Below are positions 23,088 through 34,814 of a DNA stretch of 64,000 bases, piece after piece (position 1 is the first letter of the stretch; every line of letters begins with the position of its first letter). Below the pieces are notes generated by a model. That model did no database searches. It was not told the DNA's origin and saw nothing but the letters and a program-made list of their open reading frames with translations. The stretch is from Congeria kusceri (lineage: Eukaryota > Mollusca > Bivalvia > Myida > Dreissenidae). Made by a program: the position numbers and the translations under genes. The stretch is from positions 8,636,501 to 8,700,500 of the forward strand of contig CM051033.1 of NCBI GenBank assembly GCA_027627225.1. Direction: 5' to 3'.

Positions 23088-23489
23088 TTAGTTAAGCCTG
23101 ACACACTGTCCCATGGCATACAGAAACTGTGCCAGCGACTTCTCCCCACTCACAAACTGCTGGCACAGAGTTTTCAGTCTCTTCTGGTGGACCAGGGTAC
23201 ACTTCCTCACTCTCTTAGTTGGTGGCTGGCCTCGCTCACTGTTGTATATCTCAGTCTCTACTAGCGCAGCGTCCTTCTGTAGACAGTCTATCACAGTCCA
23301 CACGGAGGGATTGCTGTGGCCCACCAGATGCTTGAAACCATTGTTCCAAGATTCGCACATGTTGTTTGTGCGGTGTTGGTCGGCTAGGGTTGCTTCATGT
23401 ACATTCCATGTTTGAGGTTCGAACCTGGGAGATGTACGCCGGAATCTCATGGTGCCCTCCACACCAACGACAGAATTACAGAACTCCAA
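23088..23489 (-). pseudogene. MULE transposase C-terminal fragment
   Basis: A 133-codon minus-strand open frame. It contains HRTNNMCESWNNGFKHLVG at about residues 39-57, matching the 'RTNN-x-E-W-H/N' block that follows the catalytic core in MULE-family transposases. After that comes the usual helical tail with an NPSVW-like segment and a basic patch (PPTKRVRKC). The catalytic DDE part of the protein is absent, so this cannot be an active transposase. In the family the protein cuts and joins the element ends. The fragment lies inside the MULE and is bracketed by a 20-bp direct repeat. Family identification is by motif only, without a search. Confidence 0.75.
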
Positions 23490-23872
23490 CAGGTCAATTT
23501 AACAGGTATTCCTAATTGATTTTAACACCTCTGTAATTAAAAAAGAACATCTCTGTAATTAAAAAAAAAACTGTTACAAACCTACTTATATAAATGTTAG
23601 TCAAACCTAATACTAAAGTGGCACTATAATTAGAGCTAAAAATGAAAAGAAAATATATGCAATTTTCTCAAAAAGGGTAGATATTTTCACTTTTGAAAAT
23701 GCATGAGGGGGGTTTTGTCCACCTTGTAAAATGCTTAAGGGGGTTTTGTCCTCCTAGTAAAATGCTTAAGGGGGGTTTTGTCCACCTTGTAAAATGCATG
23801 AGGGGGTTTTTGTCCTCCTATACAAAATTGGACAGGGGGGGTTATGTCCCAGGGGTGTTTTGTCCTACACTC

Positions 23873-23881
23873 TTTACGAAA
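23873..23881. repeat. Target-site duplication of the MULE, right
   Basis: TTTACGAAA, exact copy of 22692-22700. Confidence 0.95.
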
Positions 23882-24049
23882 AGCAAGAGCTGTCAGAGGA
23901 CAGAGCGCAAGACTATTCGAAGTATAACAGTTGGTACATAATTTGAAAAGTGGAAGGGGTAAAAATTTGCTGAAATACAAAGCTGAGTTATGGAATTATT
24001 TGCTCAATTTATTCCAAATTTCAAGTGAATACCTTATGTAGTAGAAATT

Positions 24050-24985
24050 ATAAGACTTTGGAACAAAAAACTGTAACTCCAAAATCTATGTGAAAAGTGG
24101 GCATACCTCTGTCAAACCACAAAACAGGGTTATGTGGATTTTGCATCTGATGCTGTAGTTGATGACAAAGGTATATTCCACGTTTCAACTGAATAACCTA
24201 TCAAGGTTTGAAGATCTATGTGAAAATGGACATAACTGTGCCAAATTAACAAAACAGAGTTATAGGGAATGTTGCACCTTATGCCAGAGTTGATGCTAAA
24301 TGTGTATTCCAAGTTTGATGTGAATAACCTATGAAGTTTTGAAATCACAAAACATTCAATAAAAACCTTAATCTAAAAAGTCTACATGAAAAAGGGCCAT
24401 AACTCTGTCGAAATACAAAACTGAGTTATGGGGAATGTTGCATCCCATTTCGGAGTTCTCCACAGAGGCATATATCAAGTTTCAAATGAATAACTTGTGT
24501 AGTTTTAAAGTAATAAGGCTTTTGAATACAAACCTTAACAAGAAACTCTACGTGAACAAGGGGCATAACTCTGTCAAAATACAAAACAAAGTTATAGGGA
24601 ATGTTGCACATGCTGTTGGAGGTGATGACAAAGGTACATATCAAGTTCCATGTAATTTTGATGTTACAAGACTTTCGAATATAAACTTTTACCAAAACAT
24701 CTATGCGAAAAGGGGGCATAACTCTGTCAAAATACAAAACTGTGTTCAGAGGGAATGTTGCACATAATGCTGGAATTAATGATAACGGTATATTCCAAGT
24801 TTCAATTGGATAACTTATGTCGTTTTGAAGTTACAAGACATTTCAATGTAAACTTGAGGCTGCATTATGTGAGGACTAGTAAATTCCAAGTTTCAAGAAG
24901 TAATAACTTTAGATCAAACTTTAACCTAGATCAGACGCAGACACCGGGGTAGTAGGAAAGCTCACCTATTCCTTAAATAGTTGAG
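24050..24985. repeat. Core-repeat family F3 (copy 2)
   Basis: Same array as 14030-15075, with the same unit order. The last unit is shortened: about 100 bp corresponding to 14820-14960 are missing near 24852. Confidence 0.88.
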
Positions 24986-25177
24986 CGTATAAAATATAGC
25001 AAGTTATGTACACAACAGGATATTATATAACTAAAAAATAATTTTAAAATGAATGCACAAGTTATTCAAAATAAGCAGTAAACATCTCACATAAATGATT
25101 GAATAACACTTGTTTTGTTGCAATGCAACATTGTGCCTTCAGTAAACATTGCAGAATGTTGGACAAAGAGTACCATT

Positions 25178-25287
25178 ACCCAAGCGTTCCTGGACAAGGC
25201 GTTTCACGTGGCTGGACGAACTGTACCACCCTACCCAAGCGTTCCTGGACAAGGCGTTTCACGTGGCTGGACGAACTGTACCACCTA
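25178..25287. repeat. 55-bp tandem duplication, copy 2 only
   Basis: acccaagcgttcctggacaa occurs at 25178 and 25233, each time followed by ggcgtttcacgtggctggac. Copy 1 has the segment once (about 15298). The adjacent tgtaccac-ctag-tggtaca is hairpin-prone. Confidence 0.92.
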
Positions 25288-25589
25288 GTGGTACAATAGA
25301 TATTGCATACCGACACTTATTGAAACAAAAGATGTTTGTAAAACATGTATGCCCCCGACTTGCAGCCAAGTCGTCAATATGTGCACTTGTTAAGAGATTT
25401 TTTTAATATTGTATGTACACATTAAAACATGGGGAGGAAATTAAAGTTGATGCTTTAGAAAGTAAATATTGACCTGAAAGAAAGATGGAGTATAATTATG
25501 GATTTATCTTTACAGTCTGTTATATAAGGATACCTGTTTTCCGTTTGATTTAAACATCAAATAGGCCAAACATCTCTAGTTATCCTGCG

Positions 25590-25980
25590 GAAACAAAATT
25601 GTCTCCGGAGAAAACAGTTTTTATGTTACAAGCCTCTGTGACCTTGACCTTTCACCTGTTGACCTCAAAATTGATAGGCGTCTTCCTTTCCTCCCGAGTA
25701 ACCAGCATACCAACTTGGATGATCGTAGGTCAAAGCGTTCTCTAGAAATTGTGCGGAAACGAATTTCATGATACAAGCCCCTGTTACCTTGACCTTTGAC
25801 CTGTTGACCTCAAAATCACTAGGCGTCTTTCTTTCCTCTCAAGTAGCCAGCACACCAACTTAAATGATCGTAGGTCAAAGCGTTCTCTAGATATTGTGCG
25901 GAAACGAAATGGTATACCGACCGACCGACGGACAGGTGCAAAGCAAGATACCCCCACATCTTCGAAGGGGTGTTGCATAA
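25590..25980. repeat. Core-repeat family F6 (copy 2)
   Basis: Same as 15640-16195 but one unit shorter. Ends with accgaccgacggacaggtgc and the hairpin-prone ccccca-catcttcgaagggg. Confidence 0.88.
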
Positions 25981-26694
25981 TTATAAGTATAATGGGGAAA
26001 TAAAATAATGTTTGCATGGTCTATCATCATGTATATGACGATAGACAATAATATGAAACATATCACAAAAGAAATAGAAAAAAAAATAAATAAAAAAAAT
26101 AAATTAATTGTTGTTATGAATTCACGGTTTGGTTGTGTGATAATGACCCGGTAAAATATATATTTAGCAGTTTGCAATTATAAATTAAAGTAAAGAATGT
26201 ATTACATTAAGATTTTAATTGGTCAAACGTGTCGAGATCAAAGAGTGTTATGAAGGAAAAAAGAAACTACAGTTTGAACTTGAAATAGGATGAGAAAGGA
26301 AGCCTAAATGTATAAATAGCTATGTCTGCAAATATTGTTCAAAAACCAGTTCTATACACAGCGAGAACAGCTAAAGTTCACTCTCTCAAACCTAAACCTT
26401 GACTTTACTCTAAATAACATCCAGGATCCTAAATCCTCCTGGCAATAATAACTTGCCAGTATTCAAGTCTCTGGCAACCCATCTAGTAGATTGCTTGATC
26501 ACAGATAAAATTTAACTTCAAATATGGGGCCTGCAGCAAACTGAGAACACTTCTGATATTAAAAACTTTATATAAATATCTATTCTCACATAACTGGGGA
26601 ATGTTTAATAAATAAATTAATTAACAAGAGATGTATGTAAAACATGTATGCTCCCCGACTTGCAGCCAAGTTGTGAATATGTGCACTTGTATTT

Positions 26695-27665
26695 TTTTAA
26701 TATGCAATCCCAAGCGAGGTCTTGATATATGGAATCTATGTATGAAGTTTCATGAAAATATCTCAAGTTATTGAGCGGAAACCGTTTTCCTATTGTTAGT
26801 AATGGTGACCTTGAACTTGACCACACCCACCCCATATGCAATCTTAAGCAAGGCTTCGATATAAGGTATATATGTATGAAGTGTCATTAAAATACGTCGA
26901 TGCGTTCTAAAGTTATTGAGCAGAAACCGTTTCTCTATTTTTAGTCATGGTGACCTTGACCTTGACCACACTAACCCCATATGCAATCTCAAGCGAGGTC
27001 TCAATATACGATATCAAAGTACGACATTTCATTAAAATATCTTAATGTATTCTGAAGTTATTGTGTGGAAACTGTTTTTCTATTTTTTAGTAACGGTGAT
27101 CTTGACCCCACCCATCCCATATGCAATCCCAAGCGAAGTCTCGATATAAGGTATATATGTATGAAGTTTCATTAAAATATCTCGATGCGATCGTAAGTTA
27201 TTGAGCGGAAACCGTTTTTTCTATTTTAAGTTACGGTGACCTTGACCCCACCCACCCTATATGAAATCCCAAGCGAGGTCTCAATATAAGGTATCTATGT
27301 ATGAAGTTTCATTAAATATCTTGATGCGTTCTCAAGTTATTGAGCGAAGACCGTTTTTCTATTTTTAGTAATGGTGTCCTTGACCTTGACCCCACCCACT
27401 TCATATGCAATCCAAAGCGAGGTCTTAATATAAGGTATCTATGTATGAAGTTTCCTTAAAATATCTATGCGTTCTCAAGTTATTGAGCGGAAACCTTTTT
27501 TCTATTTTTTGTAACGGTGACCTTGACCTTGACACCACCCACCCCCATATGCAATTCCAAGCTAGGTCTCGATATAAGGTATCTATGTATAAAGTTTCAT
27601 GAAAAGTATCTCGGTTCTTTCTCAAGATATTGAGTGAAAACCGTTTTTCTATTTTTAGCAACGAT
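26695..27665. repeat. Core-repeat family F2 (copy 2)
   Basis: Collinear with 16785-17760, seven units of about 140-145 bp, with small indels inside units (for example about 15 bp lost near 26758). Confidence 0.95.
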
Positions 27666-27784
27666 GACCTTGACCTTTGACCTGTTGACCTCAAAATGTA
27701 TAGGCCTCTTCCTTTCCTCCTAAGTAACCAGTATACCAACTATCATGATCGTAGGTCAAAGCGTTCTCAAGATATCGTGCGGAA

Positions 27785-27965
27785 ACGAAATGGTCTATGG
27801 GCAGGCCGACCATCCGACCGACCGACCGACCGACCGACGGACAGGTGCAAAGCAAGATACACCCACTTCTTCGAAAGACAGACCATCCGACCATCCATCC
27901 GACCGACCGACCGACCGACCGACGGACAGGTGCAAAGCAAGATACCTCCACTGCTTCGAGGGGGG
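27785..27965. repeat. (GACC)n composite tail, two units (copy 2)
   Basis: As 17880-18052, with slightly longer accgaccgac runs in each block. Confidence 0.9.
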
Positions 27966-28144
27966 CATAATTAAACATTTCTTTATACCGCTGAACAGAC
28001 TTTCACAGCCAGTGTTTACATTGTATACTACTGACTAATATTGACAATTTAAAGGGACCATGGCATCGAAAAGGGCCTCAAGGGGGTAATGCTTAAAAAA
28101 ATCTGAAATTAAGATATTAATACTGGCATATAATAACGGTTAAA

Positions 28145-29512
28145 ATAGTGTATTTATAGTCGGAGAGTATACGTTCTGAGATTAAAAAAAGTGTATTTAT
28201 AGTGGGAGAGTATACGTTCTGAGATTAAATAAAAGTGTATTTATAGTGGGAGAGTATACGTTCTGAGATAACAAAAAGTTTATTTATAGTGGGAGAGTAT
28301 ACGTTCTGAGATAAAAAAAATCTGAAATTAAGATATTAATACTGGCATATAATAACGGTTAAAATAGTGTATTTATAGTGGGAGAGTATACGTTTTGATA
28401 AAAAAAAAGTGTATTTATAGTGGGAGAGTATACGTTCTGAGAAAAAAAAAAAGTGTATTTATAGTGGGAGAGTATACTTTCTGAGATAAAAAAAGTGTAT
28501 TTATAGTGGGAGAGTATACGTTCTGAGATAAAAAAAGTGTATTTATAGTGGGAGAGTATACGTTCTGAGAGAAAAAAAGTATATTTATAGTGGGAGAGTA
28601 TACGTTCTGAGATAAAAATAGTGTATTTATAGTGGGAGAGTATACGTTCTGAGATAAAAAAAGTATATTTATAGTGGGAGAGTATACGTTCTGAGATAAA
28701 AATAAGTATATTTATAGTGGGAGAGTATACGTTCTGAGATAAAAAATGTATATTTATAGTGGGAGAGTATACGTTCTGAGATAAAAATAGTGTATTTATA
28801 GTGGGAGAGTATACGTTCTGAGATAAAAATAGTGTATTCATAGTGGGAGAGTATACGTTCTGAGATAAAAATAGTGAATTTATAGTCGGAGAGTATACGT
28901 TATGGGATAAAAATAGTGTATTTATAGTGGGAGAGTATACGTTCTGAGATAAAAAAAGTATATTTATAGTGGGAGAGTATATGTTCTGAGATAAAAATAG
29001 TGTATTTATAGTTGGAGAGTATACGTTCTGAGATAATAAAAAAGTATATTTATAGTGGGAGAGTATACGTTCTGAGATAAAAAAAAAGTATATTTATAGT
29101 GGGAGAGTATACGTTCTGAGAGAAAAATAGTGTATTTATAGTGGGAGAGTATACGTTCTGAGATAAAATAAAGTGTATTTATAGTGGGAGAGTATACGTT
29201 CTGAGATAAAAAAAAGTATATTTATAGTGGGAGAGTATACGTTCTGAGATAAAAAAAAGTGTAATTATAGAGGGAGAGTATACGTTCTGAGATGAAAAAA
29301 GTATATTTATAGTGGGAGAGTATACGTTCTGAGATAAAAATAGTGTATTTATGGTGGGAGAGTATACGTTCTGAGATTAAAAAAAGTGTATTTATAGTGT
29401 GAGAGTATACGTTCTGAGATTAAAAACAGTGTATTTATAGTGGGAGAGTACACGTTCTGAGATAAAAAAAATTGTATTTATAGTGGGAGAGTATACGTTC
29501 TGAGATAAAAAA
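28145..29512. repeat. ~41-bp minisatellite (copy 2), longer and interrupted
   Basis: Over 30 units of the gtgtatttatagtgggagag family. A piece of flanking sequence (aagatattaatactggcata, at 28111 and again at about 28328) marks an internal tandem duplication of about 217 bp, different in size from the 576-bp one in copy 1. The 160-codon minus-strand open frame 28359-28841 is only a translation of this array. Confidence 0.95.
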
Positions 29513-29543
29513 TATCAACTTGTAATAAGGGTAATGTTTGTTT

Positions 29544-29573
29544 GGCCCTTTTCATGTTTACACTTTGACGTCA
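29544..29573. promoter_or_regulatory. Single CRE unit (copy 2 counterpart of the 13-unit array)
   Basis: ggcccttttcatgtttacac followed by tttgacgtca. One unit only, in the same position relative to the tRNA-like unit as the array in copy 1. Whether it binds CREB/ATF is inferred from the consensus alone. Confidence 0.7.
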
Positions 29574-29590
29574 GAATTTTGGGCATTTTG

Positions 29591-29716
29591 TATAACCATA
29601 TTTTACACACTGTTCTTTACCAAGCAGAATAGCGCAGTCGGTTAAAGCGCTGTCTACTTTCATTTCTTTGTATGGCTCCAAAATCGTGAGTTCGATACCC
29701 ATTCAAGGTTTAATTT
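29591..29716 (+). ncRNA. tRNA-like Pol III unit (copy 2)
   Basis: Same A-box D-arm (GCGC/GCGC, 29632-29650) and B-box arm (GTGAG, TTCGATA, CCCAT) as in copy 1. In this copy the last T-stem pair is G-T instead of G-C, and the trailing T-run is altered (ggtttaattttt). The TATAA upstream is kept at 29591-29595. The unit may be weaker or inactive here. Confidence 0.45.
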
Positions 29717-31157
29717 TTGTTTTCAAACGTTTTTGCTAATTAGTTTTATCAATATTTTATTGTGTATTAATTTATATATTATTTATTTAATGCAAATGGC
29801 TTAGTATATCTTATTCCTATCATATAATATCATTTATAATGCACTAGGAAGCCATTTATTTCGTTGACATAGTCCCTTTAAATCTATCTGCCTGTATCAT
29901 CAGGTAATTTTAATTATTAATTCAATTCTACTTCTGAACTATTCTATCATTTTGTGCTCCTGTACTTTACACAATTTATATTAATAATTAAAACTTATAG
30001 GTCTGTGTCTTAATGCAAATTTCAAATAATTGTTACCTTTGAATCATTTTTATTATTAATATTGTTCTCAAGCTGCAGGAATTCCCTCTATCTCTCCCCC
30101 CCCCTTCTCCCCTCTGTGTACATGCAAATGAGCGGTGCCGGGCCCGGCGCACTGGAGTAGAGCAACACACATCTTAATTTAAATGTTATTTAATAATGTT
30201 ATGTTTCTGTTGTTAGCATAGCCCTCCCTAAACCTTGACTAATCTGATTGACAAAGGATTCTTTATTTGAAGCCATTTATCATGTGTGCTTTTTGCCTTA
30301 TTTACATTTGTGAACTCTTAATAAGCCCCATTTTTAGTGCATCTTTCATACAAAATGGAAAGACCCAGAAATCAACCTTTTAAAGTGTATAAAATATTGT
30401 TTTAGCCCTTAGTAAGATTCTTTTTACTATGACAATAATTATGATCAAATTGTGTTTATTTAACAAAATGTCATTAATTCTAATTGAAATTGTACCTACA
30501 CTATTAATTCAGTACCTTATATATATTCACCATATCACACTTTAATAGAAAACGTTTCCATTATAAACTTTTTAATTGATTGAACTACCTATTTTATGAG
30601 TCCATATCTATATAAATAATTCCAAATCTGTGCGCCTCCCTGGTCTCAATTACATCAAAACACCCTCCAACCACTGCCGGACAAATTTCCCCTCCCCGGC
30701 CCCCCAACAGTGCTATCCCATCTTCCAAAACCATGAACGAGACAAAGACTTCATTCTATGTTTTACCCAGGGTGATTTTCGTTTATTTGTTTATACTTGT
30801 ACAGTACACAAAAAAATACTGTTACAGTTCTTTGTTTACTGTAAATAATACCTTAGGCAAAATTACTGTTACAGTTCTTTGTGTTTATCTTTTTTTACTG
30901 TAAATAATACCTTAGACCATCCTTAAAAAAATTGTTTGTTTGCAATAACGCGACATAATTTTCAAGGTGGGTAGGTAGGTCGATTATTTTTATAATTTTA
31001 TTTTATTTTGGATGGGAACAAATGTAGACGACCCTTAGACATGGACCAAATTGTCTAAACACAAAATACAAGAACACAACACATTGCTTAGTGTATGCCA
31101 GTGGCATACTCGGTGTTCAAAGTGGAAATTGCAAGATTAGTAGAATGCAGTGTTTAG
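29717..31157. other. Duplicated spacer (copy 2)
   Basis: Collinear with 20267-21778, including the ATGCAAAT octamer (30123), a C-run and the GC-rich patch with a 72-codon open frame (30630-30848). The C-terminus of that frame differs from copy 1 because of an indel. No recognised gene. Confidence 0.5.
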
Positions 31158-32480
31158 ATAATATAACAAGAGTTGTCGGAGGACAAAGCGCTTCACTTGT
31201 CTTGCGCTTGTCAGAGTTACTGGCATTTTTTTTTATAAAACAAGAAATATGGAAACAAACTTAATATTTCGAACGAAATGTATTAAAGTCAGCACATCAA
31301 TAAACGTTTAGTAATAGTCAACCTGACCTTGACCCCACCAACCCCATATACAATCCCAAGCGAGGTCTTGATATAAGGTATCTATTTATTAAGTTTCATT
31401 AAATATCTAAATGTATTATCAATATATTGAGCGTAAACTGTCTGTCTATTTTTAGTAACGGTGACCTTTACCCCACCCACCCCATATGCAATCCCAAGAA
31501 AGGCCTAGATATAAGATATCAATGTATGAAGTTTCATTAAAATTTCTCAATGTGTTCTCAAACTATTGAGAGGATACCACATTAATTTTCAGTAACAGTG
31601 ACCTCGACCTTGACCCCTCCCACCTATATGTTATCTCAAGCGAGGTATCGATACAAGTTATCTATTACGTTTCATTAAAATATCTCAATGCATTATCAAG
31701 TTATTGAGCGGAAACCATTTTTCGATTTTTACTTATAGTGACCTTGGCCTTGACCTTACCCAACCCATATGCAATCCCAAGCAAGGTCTTGATATAAGGT
31801 ATCTATGTATAAAATGTCATTAAAATATCTCAATGCGTTCTTAAGTAATTGAACGGGAACCGTTTTTCTATTTGAGTAACAGTGACATTGACCCTATATG
31901 CAATCCCAAGAGAGGTCTCGATATAAGATATGTATGTTTTAAGTTAAGCGGAAACAGTTTTTTTTCTATTTTTAGTAACAGTGACCTTGACCCCACCCAC
32001 CCTATATGTAATCCCAAGCAAGGTATTGATATAAGGTATGTATGTATAAGGTTACAGTAAAATATCTCAATGAGTGCTTAGGTTATTGAGCAGAAACCGT
32101 TAGTGACTTTGACTATACCCATCCCTTATCCAATTCCGAGCGAGGTCTTGATATAAGGTAGTTATGTATTAAGTTTCATTAAAATATCTCAATGCGTTCT
32201 CAAGTTATTGAGCGGAAACCATTTTTCTATTTTAAGTTACAGTGACCTTGACCCCACCCACCCCATATGAAATCCTTAATGAGGTCTTAATAAAGGGTAT
32301 CTATGTATTAAGTTTTATTAAAATATCTCAATAATTTTTAAAGTTTTTGATCGGAAACCATTTTTCTATTTTTAGTAACAGTGACCTTGACCTTGACCCC
32401 ACCCTCTTCATATGCAATCCCAATCGAGGTCTCGCTATAGTATCTATGTTTGAGTTTCATTACAATAGCTTTATCCGTTC
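31158..32480. repeat. F2 element head and long core array
   Basis: caagagttgtcggaggacaa head, then about eight F2 units (ccttgaccccac..., aatcccaagcgaggtct) running past the end of the segmental duplication at 31677. The duplicated unit was therefore cut out of the middle of an F2 array. Confidence 0.9.
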
Positions 32481-32514
32481 TCGATTTTATTGAGCGGAAA
32501 CGAAAAGTTGAGAA

Positions 32515-32990
32515 ACTAGATTACCGAAAAACTTTAACCTGTCCATATTGCTTATATGTAAAATTTCTAAGTATAAAAAGGCCCATAATTTTGAAAAATT
32601 TCAAAATAGAGTTATCAAAATTGGCCTATGAGTTCATTTGAATAATGGGAATAAGTGTTCAAAGTTTGAATGAAATCCCTCAAGCCATTCCTGATAAACC
32701 AGCTTACCGAAAAACTTAAACCTGTCCACATGCTTACATGTAAAATTTGTAAGTGTAAAAAGGCCCATAATTTTGACAAATTTCAAACTAGAGTTACCAA
32801 ACTTGGCCTAAAGGTTCATTTTAATGTGGGGAATAAATGTTTAAAGTTTAAATAAAGTAAACAAGCCATTCCTGAGAAACTAGCTTACCGAAAACTTTAA
32901 CCTAGCTCGGACGCCGACGCCGACGGAGGGCGAGTAGAATAGCTTGCCTTTTTTTTGAAAAGTCGAGCTAAAAACTGTGCATACCTATAT
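32515..32990. repeat. Core-repeat family F7 with GC-rich hairpin tail
   Basis: aaaactttaacctgtcc recurs at about 32528 and 32711, and the third unit (32889) passes into the tail. Units of about 180 bp contain aaaaggcccataattttga and gccattcctgataaac. The tail agctcggacgccgacgccga (about 32903) is followed by a hairpin-prone segment, agcttgcctttt...aaaagtcgagct (32941-32970). Family-related sequence recurs at 38665-38870. Confidence 0.85.
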
Positions 32991-34814
32991 TAGTTGAACT
33001 TTTGACAGACCACCAATTCCCTAGTTTGTCCCCAAGGCAATGCATACTTGATTAGGCACGCTTCATAAACGAGCAATTAACAGCAGTTGTCACACTTTCA
33101 CTCAAATCGTAACACTTTCACTCAAATCGACTGCATTTTTAAGATACAATCAGTCTAGAGTAGCTTCATTTCCACAGAAAAATCAATATAAGCCAATTAA
33201 AACGACGCGTTATTTCAGTTTACCAATGGCGTGAACGATCGACCAATCGGCGTAATACACATTTATACACACATTAGTAAGTGTATACATGCATCAGTTG
33301 ATAACGAAAGAGTACTTATAATCCCGACCATACGCAAAATGGTTTACTCAATGGTTTCCGTTGTTCACAATATCCACAGTTAGTTTACTACCTAAATGAG
33401 GTATAGGTTTGGTTTTAAATTACTTTCTTAAAATTTCAAGTAAAATAGTTGTAAACACATTTTTTGTCATGCCATGTAAAACCCGTGATTTGCTAGAAAA
33501 GAGCGCAAAATGTCTGGTGGCATCAACGAAAGCACGTTCCACGCATGGAAAGCGTGCTTGTATCGACCACGCGCTTTGCTAAATACAGACGTGTCAACAG
33601 GCAATAAAAAATTGGTCGTATAAGAACTTTGAAATCTGAACTTTTTGTATCGTTTTGTTTAGGTGTTATAAAGTATCCCCCAGAGATCATGTAAGTGCAA
33701 GATGTTTTGTAATTGCCTTCTGGAATCCAGTCTATAGTACTAAATTAGTTTAATAATACAACCATTTCATTTATACAACCAGTACATTCGATAAATTGCT
33801 TTATTTGTCTACAAAAAAACATGGAAAAGAAGGGAAACTTATTTTTATGAACACCCAAAACATGAAGAATTGTATTGCTAAATTGAGGAAACTTCTACTA
33901 AATTATATTTGATTTGCTATAAGTGAAGGACAACACTGCTACTTGACATGCAAATTACAAAAATCCAATGTTCACAGATTTAATCTACACATTTGGGGAC
34001 TTATTTTCCAACAATTATGATTACGAAGCAAATACCAAACGAACATGAGACCACTTTTAAAGATCTGCCTTTGTATTGAAATATCCTTCAGTAAAGCTAG
34101 CGGCCTTTGTAAGATAGAGCACCGACATCAAACCACAATGGTAGCATTCAAAGTGTTAACAATTTTGTATGTAATTATGATTATACTCAATTAGAGTAGC
34201 CCTCTGAGATATAATTATAATCATAAATCACTCTAAGTCATTCGTTTAATTCTTTGCGTGAAGGATCAGCAAATCTATAGTATGCTACAGTGACAAATGG
34301 CAAATAATTACACATTCCAGCTCTAATTAAAAAACCACAGTCCTGTGCCAAAATAGAATTTTATTGTATAATGATTATACTCAACAACTGAAAAACCATA
34401 ATGGTTTTACAGTATGTCTGAAATAACAGAGCAATATGATTTTTTTCCACTTCAATACGCCTCTGGGACTACCAAATTATAGATACAGATAAATAACACA
34501 TACTTTGTTTTTCAATTCATACATTCAATGATACAATGATTCAGTCATAAACATTGCATCAAAAGAATCTTACATATTAATATATGCCCCCATTTGCAGA
34601 ATTGCAGAATTGGAAAAGCATATTTACTCGCTTTACATATAGGTACATAGAATAAAGATAATTCAAAAAGTATGGCGTGTCCAAATAAATTTCCTTGATA
34701 TGCAAATGTATGCAGCAGATTAATTATATTGAAATCAATTTTAAAGAAGAGATGTATAAGAACAGCGAAGTCAGCTTTCCTCGTACTATCACATTTTTAC
34801 TGGCATTTGTTATA
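32991..34814. other. AT-rich stretch without a recognisable gene
   Basis: A short direct repeat (acactttcactcaaatcg, twice around 33092-33130) is the only local structure. No open frame of note, RNA gene or transposon end seen. Confidence 0.55.

Larger units (their letters stand above)
22701..23872 (-). mobile_element. MULE-type DNA transposon, non-autonomous (1,172 bp)
   Basis: Flanked by the 9-bp duplication TTTACGAAA, the length typical of Mutator-like elements. Terminal inverted repeats of about 170 bp (22701-22869 and 23699-23872) share ggacaaaacac, cctgggacataaccccccct and gtccaattttgtatagg. The outermost few bases differ (ggtatcc versus gagtgta). The inner part of each arm is itself a tandem repeat of about 30 bp (ggtggacaaaacccccct plus an A/T-rich linker). 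The interior holds a C-terminal transposase fragment on the minus strand. Copy 1 of the segmental duplication has the empty site, so insertion followed the duplication. Confidence 0.93.
22294..31677. repeat. Tandem segmental duplication, copy 2 (9.38 kb)
   Basis: Collinear with 13440-22288 over its whole length. Long stretches differ only at scattered bases (for example acgcagg at 21376 versus acccagg at 30765). Copy-specific changes are a 1,172-bp MULE insertion, a 55-bp tandem duplication (25178/25233), about 120 extra bp near 26108-26232, loss of about 340 bp near 28005, a longer 41-bp minisatellite and contraction of the CRE array to one unit. Confidence 0.95.

Noticed and set aside
28359..28841. 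160-codon minus-strand open frame with a repeated SQNVYSPTIN peptide
   Set aside because: It is a translation of the 41-bp minisatellite. The frame depends on the length of the A-runs and no such frame exists in the paralogous array.
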